The notes under the pieces: model-generated
Databases searched by the model: none
Seen by the model: the letters and a program-made list of their open reading frames with translations, nothing else
What the model was told of the DNA's origin: nothing
Position numbers and translations under genes: made by a program
Source: Streptomyces huasconensis
GTDB lineage: Bacteria; Actinomycetota; Actinomycetes; Streptomycetales; Streptomycetaceae
NCBI GenBank assembly: GCA_004010275.1
Contig: RBWT01000004.1
Location: 48,462-112,461, forward strand
Reading direction: 5' to 3'
DNA: 64,000 nt
Part shown: positions 8,276-16,611 of the stretch, piece by piece
Layout: every line of letters begins with the position of its first letter
Position numbering within the stretch: position 1 is the first letter of the stretch

Positions 8276-10624
8276 TCAACGGTCCACTCTCTCACTCGTG
8301 TCCGATGGCTCGGTGCTTTCCGGGGCGGTGTCCGGTGTCGGGTCACTCGGCTGCTCGGGGTCGCCTTCGCCGGACGTGGCGCCGGATTCGCCGTCGGGAC
8401 CCTCGTGCGGGCCCCCCTCGGCGGCCAGCTTCCGCGCCGCGCGCTTGCGCTGGGTGTACATCCGGAAACCGGCCAGGACGAGCAGCAGGAGGCCGCCGGC
8501 GATGACGAGCATCACCGCGGGGGTGACCTCGGTGACGTTGACGTCGAAGTGCACGGCCTTCCCGTACGGCTCGCCGTCTTCAGTGAAGAGCTGAGCCGAG
8601 ACCGGGACCGGACCGTTGGCGTTGGCCGTGGTGGTGAACTTCACCGACTGGGAGTGGCCGCCCGCGATCTCGACGTCGATCTCCTCGTACAGGCCGTCGC
8701 CGATCTTCAGGCGTGTGGGGTTCTGCGAGGACAACCGCAGCTTCAGGTGGCGGACACCCTGCACCAGGTTGTTCTGCACCGATACGGGGATGGTCGCGCT
8801 GCGCCCGGAGAGCTTCGCGTCCGACCTGTCGATCAGAGCCACCTGTTCGGTGAGCTCCCGCAGATAGTTCTTGACGCCGGTCTGGTAGGCGGTCGCCTCC
8901 GACGGGTGGCCGCGCCAGGACGTCGACATCTCGCGGTCTATGGCCCTTCCGAAGGGCGTGACCACGCGGTCCTTCTCGACGAGGATCACCTGGAAGCGCT
9001 CGAGCATGCCCTGGGTGTCGCGGATCGACTCGAACGCCGGCTGGGGAAGCTCCTGCTTGCGCAGCGCGGCCGGGTAGGCCCCGGTCGACGGAACCCGGGT
9101 GGTGGCCCGCGGGTCCGGCTTCGCCTTCGCCGCGGCGGTCAGGTCCTCGAACTGCGACCACTGCCCGTCCTGGAGCGTCGACAGCGCCTTCGCCATGGCC
9201 TGGGCCTGGCTGGCCGTCGGCATGCGCTGCGGCGCGATCACAATGCTGCGCTGCTTGCCGGGGTCCTGGAGGTTGATCATCAGGCTCTGGGCGACGAACT
9301 GCTGGACGGCGAGCGTGGAGTTCTCCGCTTCCGTCATGTCGCCCTGGAAGGCGGTGGACAGGCGCGCGTCGGCCACCACGGCGGTCGTACCGCCGCCGAT
9401 GGGCCGGGCCGCGGTCGGCGAGTACGTCAGACCGTCGGTCTCGCGGAAGCTGTCGCTGCGGGCGATCACCGTGTGGGCGCCCGCGGAGGTCGCCACATCG
9501 ACGACGGACGGGTCGACCGCTCCCTCGGCGGGCCACGCGAAGTCGGTGCTCGGCTGCACGTGGAGGATCGTCTCCACCGCGCTGACCCCCGCGTCGGTGG
9601 CGTCCTTGAGGTGGCTGAGGGAGCCGGTCACGGCCCTGCCGTTGTGCGCGAGGGACGCGAGGTCGGGGTCGGCGAAGGGCAGGGCGACGACCTTCTTGCC
9701 TTTGACCGCGGCTTCCAGGTCGTTGAGCCAGGCGGTGGCCACCGCCTGGTGCTTGCCCACCCTGCTGGACCGGCCGTCGGGGTTCTGGACCCGGTAGCCC
9801 TTCGTCATCGCCTCGACGGAGGCGAGCAGGTCCGGATCGATGACCCATGTGACGTCGAGGTCGCTGCCGAGGGCCAGGAGCTGCTGGAGACGGCCGCCCG
9901 GGGCGAGATCGTCGGCGAGGTCGTCGTTCCGGAAAACAGGCGTCTGCTGCTCGTCGGACTCGGTCTTCGCCGTGAGGTGCGTGTCGGCGATGAGCGGCCA
10001 GAGGTAGGTCGTCTTCGTCTTCGTGTCGGGGGCGGCGGTCTGCCACGGCAGGAAGGTGCGCTCGATGCCGAGCACCTGCTGATAGCCCTGCGCGGCGCTC
10101 CGTCCGGTGAGGGCGACGCTCAGCTGATAGACGCCGTCGGCTCCGAGGTGCAGCGCCTTGACGGGCACGGAGATGCTGAAGTCCTGCCGGACACCGGGCA
10201 CGAGCCTGTCGAACTTGTCGACGTACTTGCCGCCGACCTCCGTGCCGTCGAGCCCCGGCTGGTAGCTCGTGCGCTTCGCGGCGCTGTCGATCTCACTCCG
10301 GCCGCCGAGGGGCGCCGATCCCACCCGCAGCCCGACCTGGGCCCCGGTCACCGTCTGCTTGCCGTGGTTGGTGACCGTGCCGGAGACGGTGAGCTTGTCG
10401 TCTTCGTCGGGAGCGGTCGGGGTCAGGGCGTCCAGCGAGACGTCCACGCTGCCGGAACCGACGGCAGGAGGCGCGCTCGGCGCGGGCGCGTGCGCCACGG
10501 GGCCTGCCGGGGCCTGCAGGAGGCCGGCCAGCAAGGGGGTGCCCACCAGCAGTGCTGCGGTGCGCCGCAGCCACCGGCGGGCAGGTGAGGGGCTTGTCCC
10601 CGGGAAGTCTGCCGCCTCGGCCAC
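8276..10624 (-). CDS. DUF6049-family secreted/membrane protein
   Basis: 782 residues. A basic N-terminus and hydrophobic stretch (ALLVGTPLLAGLL) form a signal sequence. A large extracytoplasmic part follows, then one C-terminal helix (AVMLVIAGGLLLLVLAGF, about residues 705-722) and a short charged cytosolic tail ending in Glu/Pro/Ser-rich sequence. It corresponds by position to M. tuberculosis Rv3909, next to the MurJ gene. The function is unknown; the fixed position before murJ suggests a role in envelope assembly. The GTG start at 10624 lies about 190 bases from the divergent pcnA. Confidence 0.82.
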   Translation of the reverse strand: MAEAADFPGTSPSPARRWLRRTAALLVGTPLLAGLLQAPAGPVAHAPAPSAPPAVGSGSVDVSLDALTPTAPDEDDKLTVSGTVTNHGKQTVTGAQVGLRVGSAPLGGRSEIDSAAKRTSYQPGLDGTEVGGKYVDKFDRLVPGVRQDFSISVPVKALHLGADGVYQLSVALTGRSAAQGYQQVLGIERTFLPWQTAAPDTKTKTTYLWPLIADTHLTAKTESDEQQTPVFRNDDLADDLAPGGRLQQLLALGSDLDVTWVIDPDLLASVEAMTKGYRVQNPDGRSSRVGKHQAVATAWLNDLEAAVKGKKVVALPFADPDLASLAHNGRAVTGSLSHLKDATDAGVSAVETILHVQPSTDFAWPAEGAVDPSVVDVATSAGAHTVIARSDSFRETDGLTYSPTAARPIGGGTTAVVADARLSTAFQGDMTEAENSTLAVQQFVAQSLMINLQDPGKQRSIVIAPQRMPTASQAQAMAKALSTLQDGQWSQFEDLTAAAKAKPDPRATTRVPSTGAYPAALRKQELPQPAFESIRDTQGMLERFQVILVEKDRVVTPFGRAIDREMSTSWRGHPSEATAYQTGVKNYLRELTEQVALIDRSDAKLSGRSATIPVSVQNNLVQGVRHLKLRLSSQNPTRLKIGDGLYEEIDVEIAGGHSQSVKFTTTANANGPVPVSAQLFTEDGEPYGKAVHFDVNVTEVTPAVMLVIAGGLLLLVLAGFRMYTQRKRAARKLAAEGGPHEGPDGESGATSGEGDPEQPSDPTPDTAPESTEPSDTSERVDR

Positions 10625-10817
10625 GCGTTCGCCCGTCCCTCGTCGTCAGTGGTCGTCGGTTGTGCGTCCACGCATGGTAACGATGCGCGCTGTGGCGAAG
10701 TGCCGCGGTCTGCTCCACATGATCGCAACAGTTGGCCGGGGCGGTGGCATGGGCCCCGGGCTGCCCGGCGGGAATCGGGTCGGCTGCGGGCGGCCGGGGC
10801 ACGTACCCTTTTCTGTT

Positions 10818-12260
10818 GTGCCGAACGCCAACGAAGACAATCCCAGCGCCCTGAGCCAGGTGCAGCGCCGCGCGGTCAGCGAATTGCTGCGTGTGTCCCC
10901 TGTCGCGGACGATCTCGCCCGCCGTTTCCAGGAGGCCGGGTTCTCTCTCGCCCTGGTCGGTGGCTCGGTCAGGGACGCTCTCCTGGGCCGGCTCGGCAAC
11001 GACCTGGACTTCACGACCGACGCCCGCCCCGAGGACGTACTGAAGATCGTCCGGCCGTGGGCCGACGCGGTGTGGGAGGTCGGGATCGCCTTCGGGACGG
11101 TCGGTTGCCAGAAGGAGGGCTACCAGATCGAGGTCACGACGTACCGGTCCGAGGCGTACGACAGGACCTCGCGCAAGCCAGAGGTGTCCTACGGCGACTC
11201 CATCGAGGAAGACCTCGTACGCCGTGACTTCACCGTGAACGCGATGGCCGTGGCGCTCCCCGAGAAGGAGTTCATCGACCCGCACGGAGGCCTCGAGGAC
11301 CTGTCCGGGCGTGTCCTGCGCACCCCGGGCACCCCCGAGGAGTCCTTCTCGGACGATCCGCTGCGGATGATGCGGGCCGCGCGGTTCGCCGCGCAGCTGG
11401 ACTTCGAGGTGGCGCCCGAAGTCGTCGCCGCGATGACGGCCATGGCCGAGCGCATCGACATCGTCTCCGGGGAGCGGGTGCGGGACGAGCTGAACAAGCT
11501 GATCCTCTCCGCCCACCCGCGCCAGGGCCTCGCCCTCCTCGTCGACACGGGACTCGCCGCGCGCGTCCTGCCGGAGCTGCCCGCGCTGCGTCTGGAGCGC
11601 GACGAGCACCACCGCCACAAGGACGTCTACGACCACTCGCTGATCGTCCTGGAGCAGGCGATGGCGCTGGAGAAGGAAGGGCCGGACCTGACGCTGCGGC
11701 TCGCCGCGCTGCTGCACGACATCGGCAAGCCGAAGACCCGTCGCTTCGAGAGCGACGGTCGGGTCTCCTTCCACCACCACGAGGTGGTCGGGGCGAAGAT
11801 GGTCAAGAAGCGCATGACGGCGCTGAAGTACTCCAACGACCTGGTGAAGGACGTCTCGCGCCTCGTCGAACTCCACCTGCGCTTCCACGGCTACGGCACG
11901 GGAGAGTGGACGGACTCGGCCGTACGTCGCTATGTACGCGACGCCGGTCCGCTCCTGGAGCGCCTGCACAAGCTGACCCGCTCCGACTGCACGACGCGCA
12001 ACAAGCGCAAGGCGAACGCCCTGTCGCGCGCGTACGACGGACTGGAGGAGCGCATCGCCCGCCTCCAGGAGCAGGAGGAGCTGGACTCGATCCGTCCTGA
12101 CCTGGACGGCAACGACATCATGCAGGTCCTGGACGTGGGCCCGGGCCCGGTGATCGGCAAGGCGTACAAGTTCCTGCTGGAGCTGCGCCTGGAGAACGGG
12201 CCGATGGAGCGCGACGCGGCGGTGACCGCGCTCAAGGAGTGGTGGGCGGCGCAGGACTGA
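10818..12260 (+). CDS. pcnA: CCA tRNA nucleotidyltransferase (HD-domain type)
   Basis: Adds or repairs the CCA end of tRNAs. 480 residues from the GTG at 10818. Visible are the nucleotidyltransferase motifs GGSVRDALLG (about residue 44) and DLDFTTDARP (metal-binding DxD, about 62), the RRDFTVNAM motif, and a C-terminal HD domain with LHDIGK (about residue 298). An open frame extends further upstream, but similarity begins at VPNANEDNPS. There is no Shine-Dalgarno before the GTG; a TACCCT hexamer at 10804-10809 would place transcription start at or just before the start codon, so the mRNA may be leaderless. The gene converges on the LppU-like gene. Confidence 0.93.
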   Translation: MPNANEDNPSALSQVQRRAVSELLRVSPVADDLARRFQEAGFSLALVGGSVRDALLGRLGNDLDFTTDARPEDVLKIVRPWADAVWEVGIAFGTVGCQKEGYQIEVTTYRSEAYDRTSRKPEVSYGDSIEEDLVRRDFTVNAMAVALPEKEFIDPHGGLEDLSGRVLRTPGTPEESFSDDPLRMMRAARFAAQLDFEVAPEVVAAMTAMAERIDIVSGERVRDELNKLILSAHPRQGLALLVDTGLAARVLPELPALRLERDEHHRHKDVYDHSLIVLEQAMALEKEGPDLTLRLAALLHDIGKPKTRRFESDGRVSFHHHEVVGAKMVKKRMTALKYSNDLVKDVSRLVELHLRFHGYGTGEWTDSAVRRYVRDAGPLLERLHKLTRSDCTTRNKRKANALSRAYDGLEERIARLQEQEELDSIRPDLDGNDIMQVLDVGPGPVIGKAYKFLLELRLENGPMERDAAVTALKEWWAAQD

Positions 12261-12274
12261 CGCTGCGGTGTGGG

Positions 12275-12288
12275 TGTTCACGTGAAAC
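12275..12288. other. parS: Degenerate parS (12 of 14 bases)
   Basis: TGTTCACGTGAAAC differs from parS at the first two bases. It sits at the top of a small hairpin (12273-12293) just after the pcnA stop, 46 bases from an exact parS. Confidence 0.5.
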
Positions 12289-12307
12289 ACCCACTCACCC
12301 CAAACGT

Positions 12308-12356
12308 GCCGAGGGGCGCTGTTTCACGTGAAACCGTGAAAACAGCGTCCCTCGGC
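12308..12356. terminator. Terminator hairpin with parS at its apex
   Basis: Left arm 12308-12328 pairs with right arm 12335-12356 (GCCGAGGG...CGCTGTTT...CACG against its complement) with one G-T wobble and one bulged A. The arms are about 21 bases long around a six-base loop. It lies between convergent pcnA and the LppU-like gene. The exact parS at 12321 occupies the upper left arm and loop. Confidence 0.75.
12321..12334. other. parS: parS site 3 (exact)
   Basis: Exact 14-base palindrome, inside the terminator hairpin between pcnA and the LppU-like gene. Confidence 0.92.
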
Positions 12357-12390
12357 GTATGTCCGGCGAGCCGGATCAGGGCTTCACCGA

Positions 12391-12918
12391 TCAGGGCTTC
12401 TTCGTGCAGAAGAGGAAGTCGCTGCCCTTGCCGGTCTCCGCGTAGAAACCGGTCGCGCCCTCGACCTTGCGGCACTCGGCTTCCGCGGTGAACTGGGTGT
12501 AGTGCCCGTCGATCTTCTTGATGACCTTGGCCTCGGCCTCGGAGGAGGAGCAGTCCACGACCTCCATGCGGTCCGAGGACGAGGAGGCGGGCTTCAAGCA
12601 GTCGCCCACCGCGGCCGACTCGGCCTCGCTCTTGCCGAGGTACCACTTGCCGACGGCAATGATGATGGCGACGAGGAGGAACCCGCCGATACGCAGAAAA
12701 AACTTCTTGCCGAACCTGCTCGGAGCGGCCGGCGGCGGCACGGGCCCGCCCTGATGCGGCGGGTACGGCGCACCCTGCTGAGGGGGGTACGGCGCGCCCT
12801 GCTGCGGAGGGTAGGGAGCACCCTGCTGCGGATACGGCGCGCCCGGGGCCTGCTGTCCGTACGGGTTCTGACCTTGGGGCGGGTACGGAGCTTGGCCCTG
12901 GGGCGGCGGAGTGGTCAC
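12391..12918 (-). CDS. LppU/SCO3897-family membrane protein
   Basis: 175 residues from the GTG at 12918. The first 65 residues are Pro/Gln/Gly/Tyr-rich with repeated AP-Y-PPQQG units. One membrane helix follows (FLRIGGFLLVAIIIAVG), then an extracytoplasmic domain of about 85 residues with four cysteines (VGDCLK, VVDCSS, AECRK, FLFCTK) that could form two disulfides. This matches the family named for LppU and SCO3897 and fits the position next to pcnA. Function unknown. The upstream sequence GAGGGGGA can serve as ribosome site. Confidence 0.8.
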   Translation of the reverse strand: MTTPPPQGQAPYPPQGQNPYGQQAPGAPYPQQGAPYPPQQGAPYPPQQGAPYPPHQGGPVPPPAAPSRFGKKFFLRIGGFLLVAIIIAVGKWYLGKSEAESAAVGDCLKPASSSSDRMEVVDCSSSEAEAKVIKKIDGHYTQFTAEAECRKVEGATGFYAETGKGSDFLFCTKKP

Positions 12919-13033
12919 TTTTGGGGGTCCCCCTCGAACGAAAGCGCGATGGCGCGGATAAGACGTCCGTAAGTTATCGGGGTGCGGTGACATCTCTGAA
13001 GCTCAGAGGGGGTCTGTGGCACTGATGTGACAC

Positions 13034-14290
13034 TTACTGCATGCCAAAACGGGCCATACTTGCCGCAACTGCTCCGTACAGCAGAGCCACCATGACGACA
13101 AGCGGAACCGACTGGCCAGCACCCGGCAGCATCAGCGCCGCCACGGCCGCCGCTCCCACGAACGCGACGTTGAAGAGGACGTCGTAGAGCGAGAAGATCC
13201 GGCCACGGAAGCCGTCGTCCACCGAGGCCTGCACCACCGTGTCGGTGGCGATCTTCGCGCCCTGTGTCGTCAGGCCGAGGACGAAGGCGGCGATGAGCAG
13301 GGGCACGGGGGCGAAGGTGAGGCCGAGGGCCGGTTCCAGGACCGCAGCCACGGCCGCACACGCGGCGATCCAGCCGCCGGGGCCCAGTCGGCCCGCCGCC
13401 GACGGGGTCACCAGCGCCGCCACGAAGAAGCCCGCCCCGGAGATGCCGACGGCGAGACCGAGCAGCGCCAGCCCGTCGGACTCCGAGGACGACCAGGCGT
13501 ACCGGCAGAGCATCAGGACCATGACCGTCAGCGCGCCGTAGCAGAAGCGCAGCACTGTCATCGCGGCCAGCGCACGGGCGGCCGCGGGGCGCCGGGCCAG
13601 GTGCCGGACTCCCGCTGCCAGGCCACGCGCCGTGCCGGCCAGCGCTTCCCCGAGGTGGGGGCGCACCAGGTCGGGGTCCGGACCGAGCAGGTCACGCGCC
13701 ATGCGGAGTGAGGCGAGCGCCGCACCGAGGTAGAGGGCGGCCCCGAGGAGGACCACCGCCGCGTCCGAATCCGAGCCCGCCAGCCGGACGACGAAGGCGA
13801 GGCCGCCGCCCACCGTCGCGGCGAGCGTCCCCGCGGTCGGCGAGAGGGAGTTGGCGATGACCAGGCGGTCCGCGTCCACCACCCGCGGCAGCGCGGCGGA
13901 GAGTCCGGCGAGCACGAACCGGTTGACGGCGGTGACACACAGCGCGGAGGCGTAGAAGAGCTGGTCCGGGACGTCGCTGAGCATCAGCACGGCGGTCAGC
14001 GCCGCCAGCACCGCCCGCAGGAGGTTGCCGTAGAGGAAGACCTGTCGGCGCCGCCAGCGGTCCAGGAGGACGCCCGCGAAGGGGCCGACCAGCGAATACG
14101 GAAGGAGCAGCACCGCCATCGCGGAGGCGATCGCTCCGGCCGAGGCCTGCTTCTCCGGTGAGAAGACCACGTACGTGGCGAGCGCGACCTGGTAGACGCC
14201 GTCCGCGCTCTGGGAGATCAGCCGTACGGCGAGAAGGCGCCGGAAGTCCCGCAGACGCAGCAGGACACGCAGGTCACCGACGACAGCCAT
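13034..14290 (-). CDS. MFS transporter
   Basis: 418-residue integral membrane protein with about twelve hydrophobic segments, beginning with a cytosolic VLLRLRDFRRLLAVRLISQ segment typical of the enterobactin-exporter-like MFS group. The ATG at 14290 is chosen because GAGGG lies eight bases upstream; an in-frame start further upstream is weaker. The gene stands downstream of ino1 on the same strand but is separated from it by a strong terminator, so it should have its own promoter. Substrate unknown. Confidence 0.85.
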   Translation of the reverse strand: MAVVGDLRVLLRLRDFRRLLAVRLISQSADGVYQVALATYVVFSPEKQASAGAIASAMAVLLLPYSLVGPFAGVLLDRWRRRQVFLYGNLLRAVLAALTAVLMLSDVPDQLFYASALCVTAVNRFVLAGLSAALPRVVDADRLVIANSLSPTAGTLAATVGGGLAFVVRLAGSDSDAAVVLLGAALYLGAALASLRMARDLLGPDPDLVRPHLGEALAGTARGLAAGVRHLARRPAAARALAAMTVLRFCYGALTVMVLMLCRYAWSSSESDGLALLGLAVGISGAGFFVAALVTPSAAGRLGPGGWIAACAAVAAVLEPALGLTFAPVPLLIAAFVLGLTTQGAKIATDTVVQASVDDGFRGRIFSLYDVLFNVAFVGAAAVAALMLPGAGQSVPLVVMVALLYGAVAASMARFGMQ

Positions 14291-14350
14291 GGGGAACACC
14301 CTCACATACGAGGGAGGCCACATACGCGGAAGGCCCCCGGCACATACGAG

Positions 14351-14385
14351 GAGGGTCCCTCGGGCGCATTGCCCGGGGGACCCTC
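14351..14385 (-). terminator. Terminator of the padR-ino1 operon
   Basis: GAGGGTCCC-TCGGGC pairs with GCCCGG-GGGACCCTC around a five-base loop, 25 bases after the ino1 stop codon on the minus strand. Confidence 0.8.
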
Positions 14386-14409
14386 GACGAGCGGCAAGGA
14401 GAGAGCTGC

Positions 14410-15492
14410 TTAGCGCTCGACCTCGCCCTTGATGAACTTCTCGACGTTCTCGTAGGCCTCGTCGTCGAAGTACTGGACCGGCGGGGACTTCATGAAGTAC
14501 GAGGACGCGGAGAGGATCGGGCCGCCGATGCCGCGGTCCTTGGCGATCTTCGCGGCGCGCAGGGCGTCGATGATGACACCCGCGGAGTTCGGGGAGTCCC
14601 AGACCTCGAGCTTGTACTCCAGGTTCAGCGGGACGTCGCCGAAGGCGCGGCCCTCAAGGCGGACGTACGCCCACTTGCGGTCGTCGAGCCACGCGACGTA
14701 GTCCGACGGGCCGATGTGGACGTTCTTCTCGCCCATCTCGCGGTCGGGGATCTGCGAGGTGACGGCCTGCGTCTTCGAGATCTTCTTCGACTCGAGGCGG
14801 TCGCGCTCCAGCATGTTCTTGAAGTCCATGTTGCCGCCGACGTTGAGCTGCATCGTGCGCTCAAGGCGGACACCGCGGTCCTCGAACAGCTTTGCCATGA
14901 CGCGGTGCGTGATGGTGGCGCCGACCTGCGACTTGATGTCGTCACCGACGATCGGCACGCCGGCCTCGGTGAACTTGTCCGCCCACTCCTTGGTACCGGC
15001 GATGAAGACCGGCAGCGCGTTGACGAACGCGACCTTGGCGTCGATGGCGCACTGCGCGTAGAACTTCGCGGCGTCCTCGGAACCGACGGGCAGGTAGCAG
15101 ACGAGGACGTCGACCTTGCGGTCCTTGAGGACCTGGACGACGTCGACCGGGGCCTCGGCGGACTCCTCGATGGTCTGGCGGTAGTACAGGCCCAGGCCGT
15201 CGAGGGTGTGGCCACGCTGGACCTGCACGCCGGTGTTCGGCACGTCGCAGATCTTGATGGTGTTGTTCTCGCTGGCGCCGATCGCGTCCGCGAGGTCGAG
15301 GCCGACCTTCTTCGCGTCCACGTCGAAGGCGGCGACGAACTCCACGTCACCGACGTGGTACTCGCCGAACTGGACGTGCATCAGGCCCGGGACCTTGGCG
15401 TCCGGGTCGGCGTCCTTGTAGTACTCGACGCCCTGGACCAGCGAGGCGGCGCAGTTGCCCACGCCGACGATGGCTACGCGAACCGAACCCAT
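14410..15492 (-). CDS. ino1: Inositol-3-phosphate synthase (actinobacterial type)
   Basis: Converts glucose 6-phosphate to inositol 3-phosphate with NAD, the first step towards mycothiol and phosphatidylinositol. 360 residues from the ATG at 15492 (GGGAGC upstream), the usual length for the short actinobacterial enzyme. The NAD-binding loop [13 protein letters not shown] is at the N-terminus, and the family motifs [15 protein letters not shown] and [14 protein letters not shown] are present. A PadR-family gene lies 59 bases upstream on the same strand, suggesting one operon under that regulator. The link to mycothiol fits the thiol-stress genes nearby but is inference. Confidence 0.94.
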   Translation of the reverse strand: MGSVRVAIVGVGNCAASLVQGVEYYKDADPDAKVPGLMHVQFGEYHVGDVEFVAAFDVDAKKVGLDLADAIGASENNTIKICDVPNTGVQVQRGHTLDGLGLYYRQTIEESAEAPVDVVQVLKDRKVDVLVCYLPVGSEDAAKFYAQCAIDAKVAFVNALPVFIAGTKEWADKFTEAGVPIVGDDIKSQVGATITHRVMAKLFEDRGVRLERTMQLNVGGNMDFKNMLERDRLESKKISKTQAVTSQIPDREMGEKNVHIGPSDYVAWLDDRKWAYVRLEGRAFGDVPLNLEYKLEVWDSPNSAGVIIDALRAAKIAKDRGIGGPILSASSYFMKSPPVQYFDDEAYENVEKFIKGEVER

Positions 15493-15551
15493 TCCGGTTG
15501 CTCCCTGTGTGATCTCGGTATTCCGGATGAAACCCTGCGGAACGCTGGGTC

Positions 15552-16238
15552 TCACTTGGTGGGGCCATCGGACGGGTCCGGCGGCGGGTCGTTCTCCCGC
15601 CGCCGGGGCAGGTCCGCCGACTCCCCAGATGTGCTGTCCTGCTGAGCGGAGCCTTCGCGGGAGGACCGGTGCTGGTCCCGCCCCGCGCGCTCGCTCTCGA
15701 TGAGCTCGTTCAGCCAGCGCACTTCGCGCTCCACGGACTCCATGCCGTGCCGCTGCAGCTCAAGCGTGTAGTCGTCCAGGCGCTCCCGGGTTCGGGCCAG
15801 GGAGGCGCGCATCTTCTCCAGACGTTCTTCGAGCCGGCTGCGGCGGCCCTCGAGCACCCGCATGCGCACATCCCGCGAGGTCTGCCCGAAGAAGGCGAAA
15901 CGGGCGGCGAAGTGCTCGTCCTCGTACGCGTCGGGGCCGGTCTGCGAGAGCAGCTCCTCGAAGTGCTCCTTACCTTCCGCCGTCAGCCGATAGACGATCT
16001 TGGCGCGACGTCCGGTGAGCGGAGCCGCGAGGGCGTCCTCGGAGGCGCTGCCCGCTTCCTCGATCAACCAGCCGTTGGCGACCAGCGTCTTGAGGCAGGG
16101 GTAGAGGGTCCCGTAGCTGAAGGCGCGGAAGACTCCTAGCGACGTATTGAGACGTTTTCGCAGCTCATAGCCGTGCATCGGGGACTCGCGGAGGAGACCG
16201 AGGACGGCGAATTCCAGGATGCCGGAGCGCCTGCTCAT
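15552..16238 (-). CDS. PadR-family transcriptional regulator
   Basis: 228 residues from the ATG at 16238 (GGGAGG upstream). The N-terminal winged helix carries the PadR signature ([23 protein letters not shown] and [12 protein letters not shown]). The C-terminal half is a long helical dimerisation region ([21 protein letters not shown]) and the tail is charged. It is followed by ino1, which it probably controls. A perfect 10-1-10 inverted repeat lies 51-71 bases upstream of its start, the expected place for autoregulation. Confidence 0.9.
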   Translation of the reverse strand: MSRRSGILEFAVLGLLRESPMHGYELRKRLNTSLGVFRAFSYGTLYPCLKTLVANGWLIEEAGSASEDALAAPLTGRRAKIVYRLTAEGKEHFEELLSQTGPDAYEDEHFAARFAFFGQTSRDVRMRVLEGRRSRLEERLEKMRASLARTRERLDDYTLELQRHGMESVEREVRWLNELIESERAGRDQHRSSREGSAQQDSTSGESADLPRRRENDPPPDPSDGPTK

Positions 16239-16288
16239 CTTCGCCTCCCGTCTTCCGAGGTCCCTCAGTACGGCCTTTATGCCGAGCT

Positions 16289-16309
16289 GATGTATCGACT
16301 CGATACATC
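16289..16309. promoter_or_regulatory. Perfect inverted repeat, candidate PadR operator
   Basis: GATGTATCGA-C-TCGATACATC, a perfect 10-1-10 palindrome containing ATGT...ACAT ends as PadR sites do, although the interval between them is longer than the commonest form. It is placed to control the padR-ino1 operon and could also affect the divergent penicillin-binding protein gene. Confidence 0.6.
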
Positions 16310-16611
16310 GAGACGATAGAACGGTGCCTCGCATGAGACAAGAGGGGGCACGGTGAACGGCGTCACATCACCGATTCGTAGGAAGTAACTTGCCTGATTT
16401 GGGGTGAACTTCGGCTCTACGAGGGTTTTGACGGTGCGTAGTCTGTGCGCCATGTATGCCGCCGGGAACCAAGTGACGCCAGGGAGCGTCGTCGTCCCCG
16501 GTGTAGTGCGGGTGAGCGCCGGAACGGGCGCATCCGTACGTCGGGGGGACCGGAAACCAGCCGCCGTTTCCAGGCGTGGACAGCTGCGCCTGCCCGAGGA
16601 GTAATCGTTCG

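Noticed and set aside
10269..10817. pcnA start at the upstream end of its open frame
   Set aside because: That stretch is antisense to the DUF6049 gene and contains no similarity; coding similarity starts at 10818.
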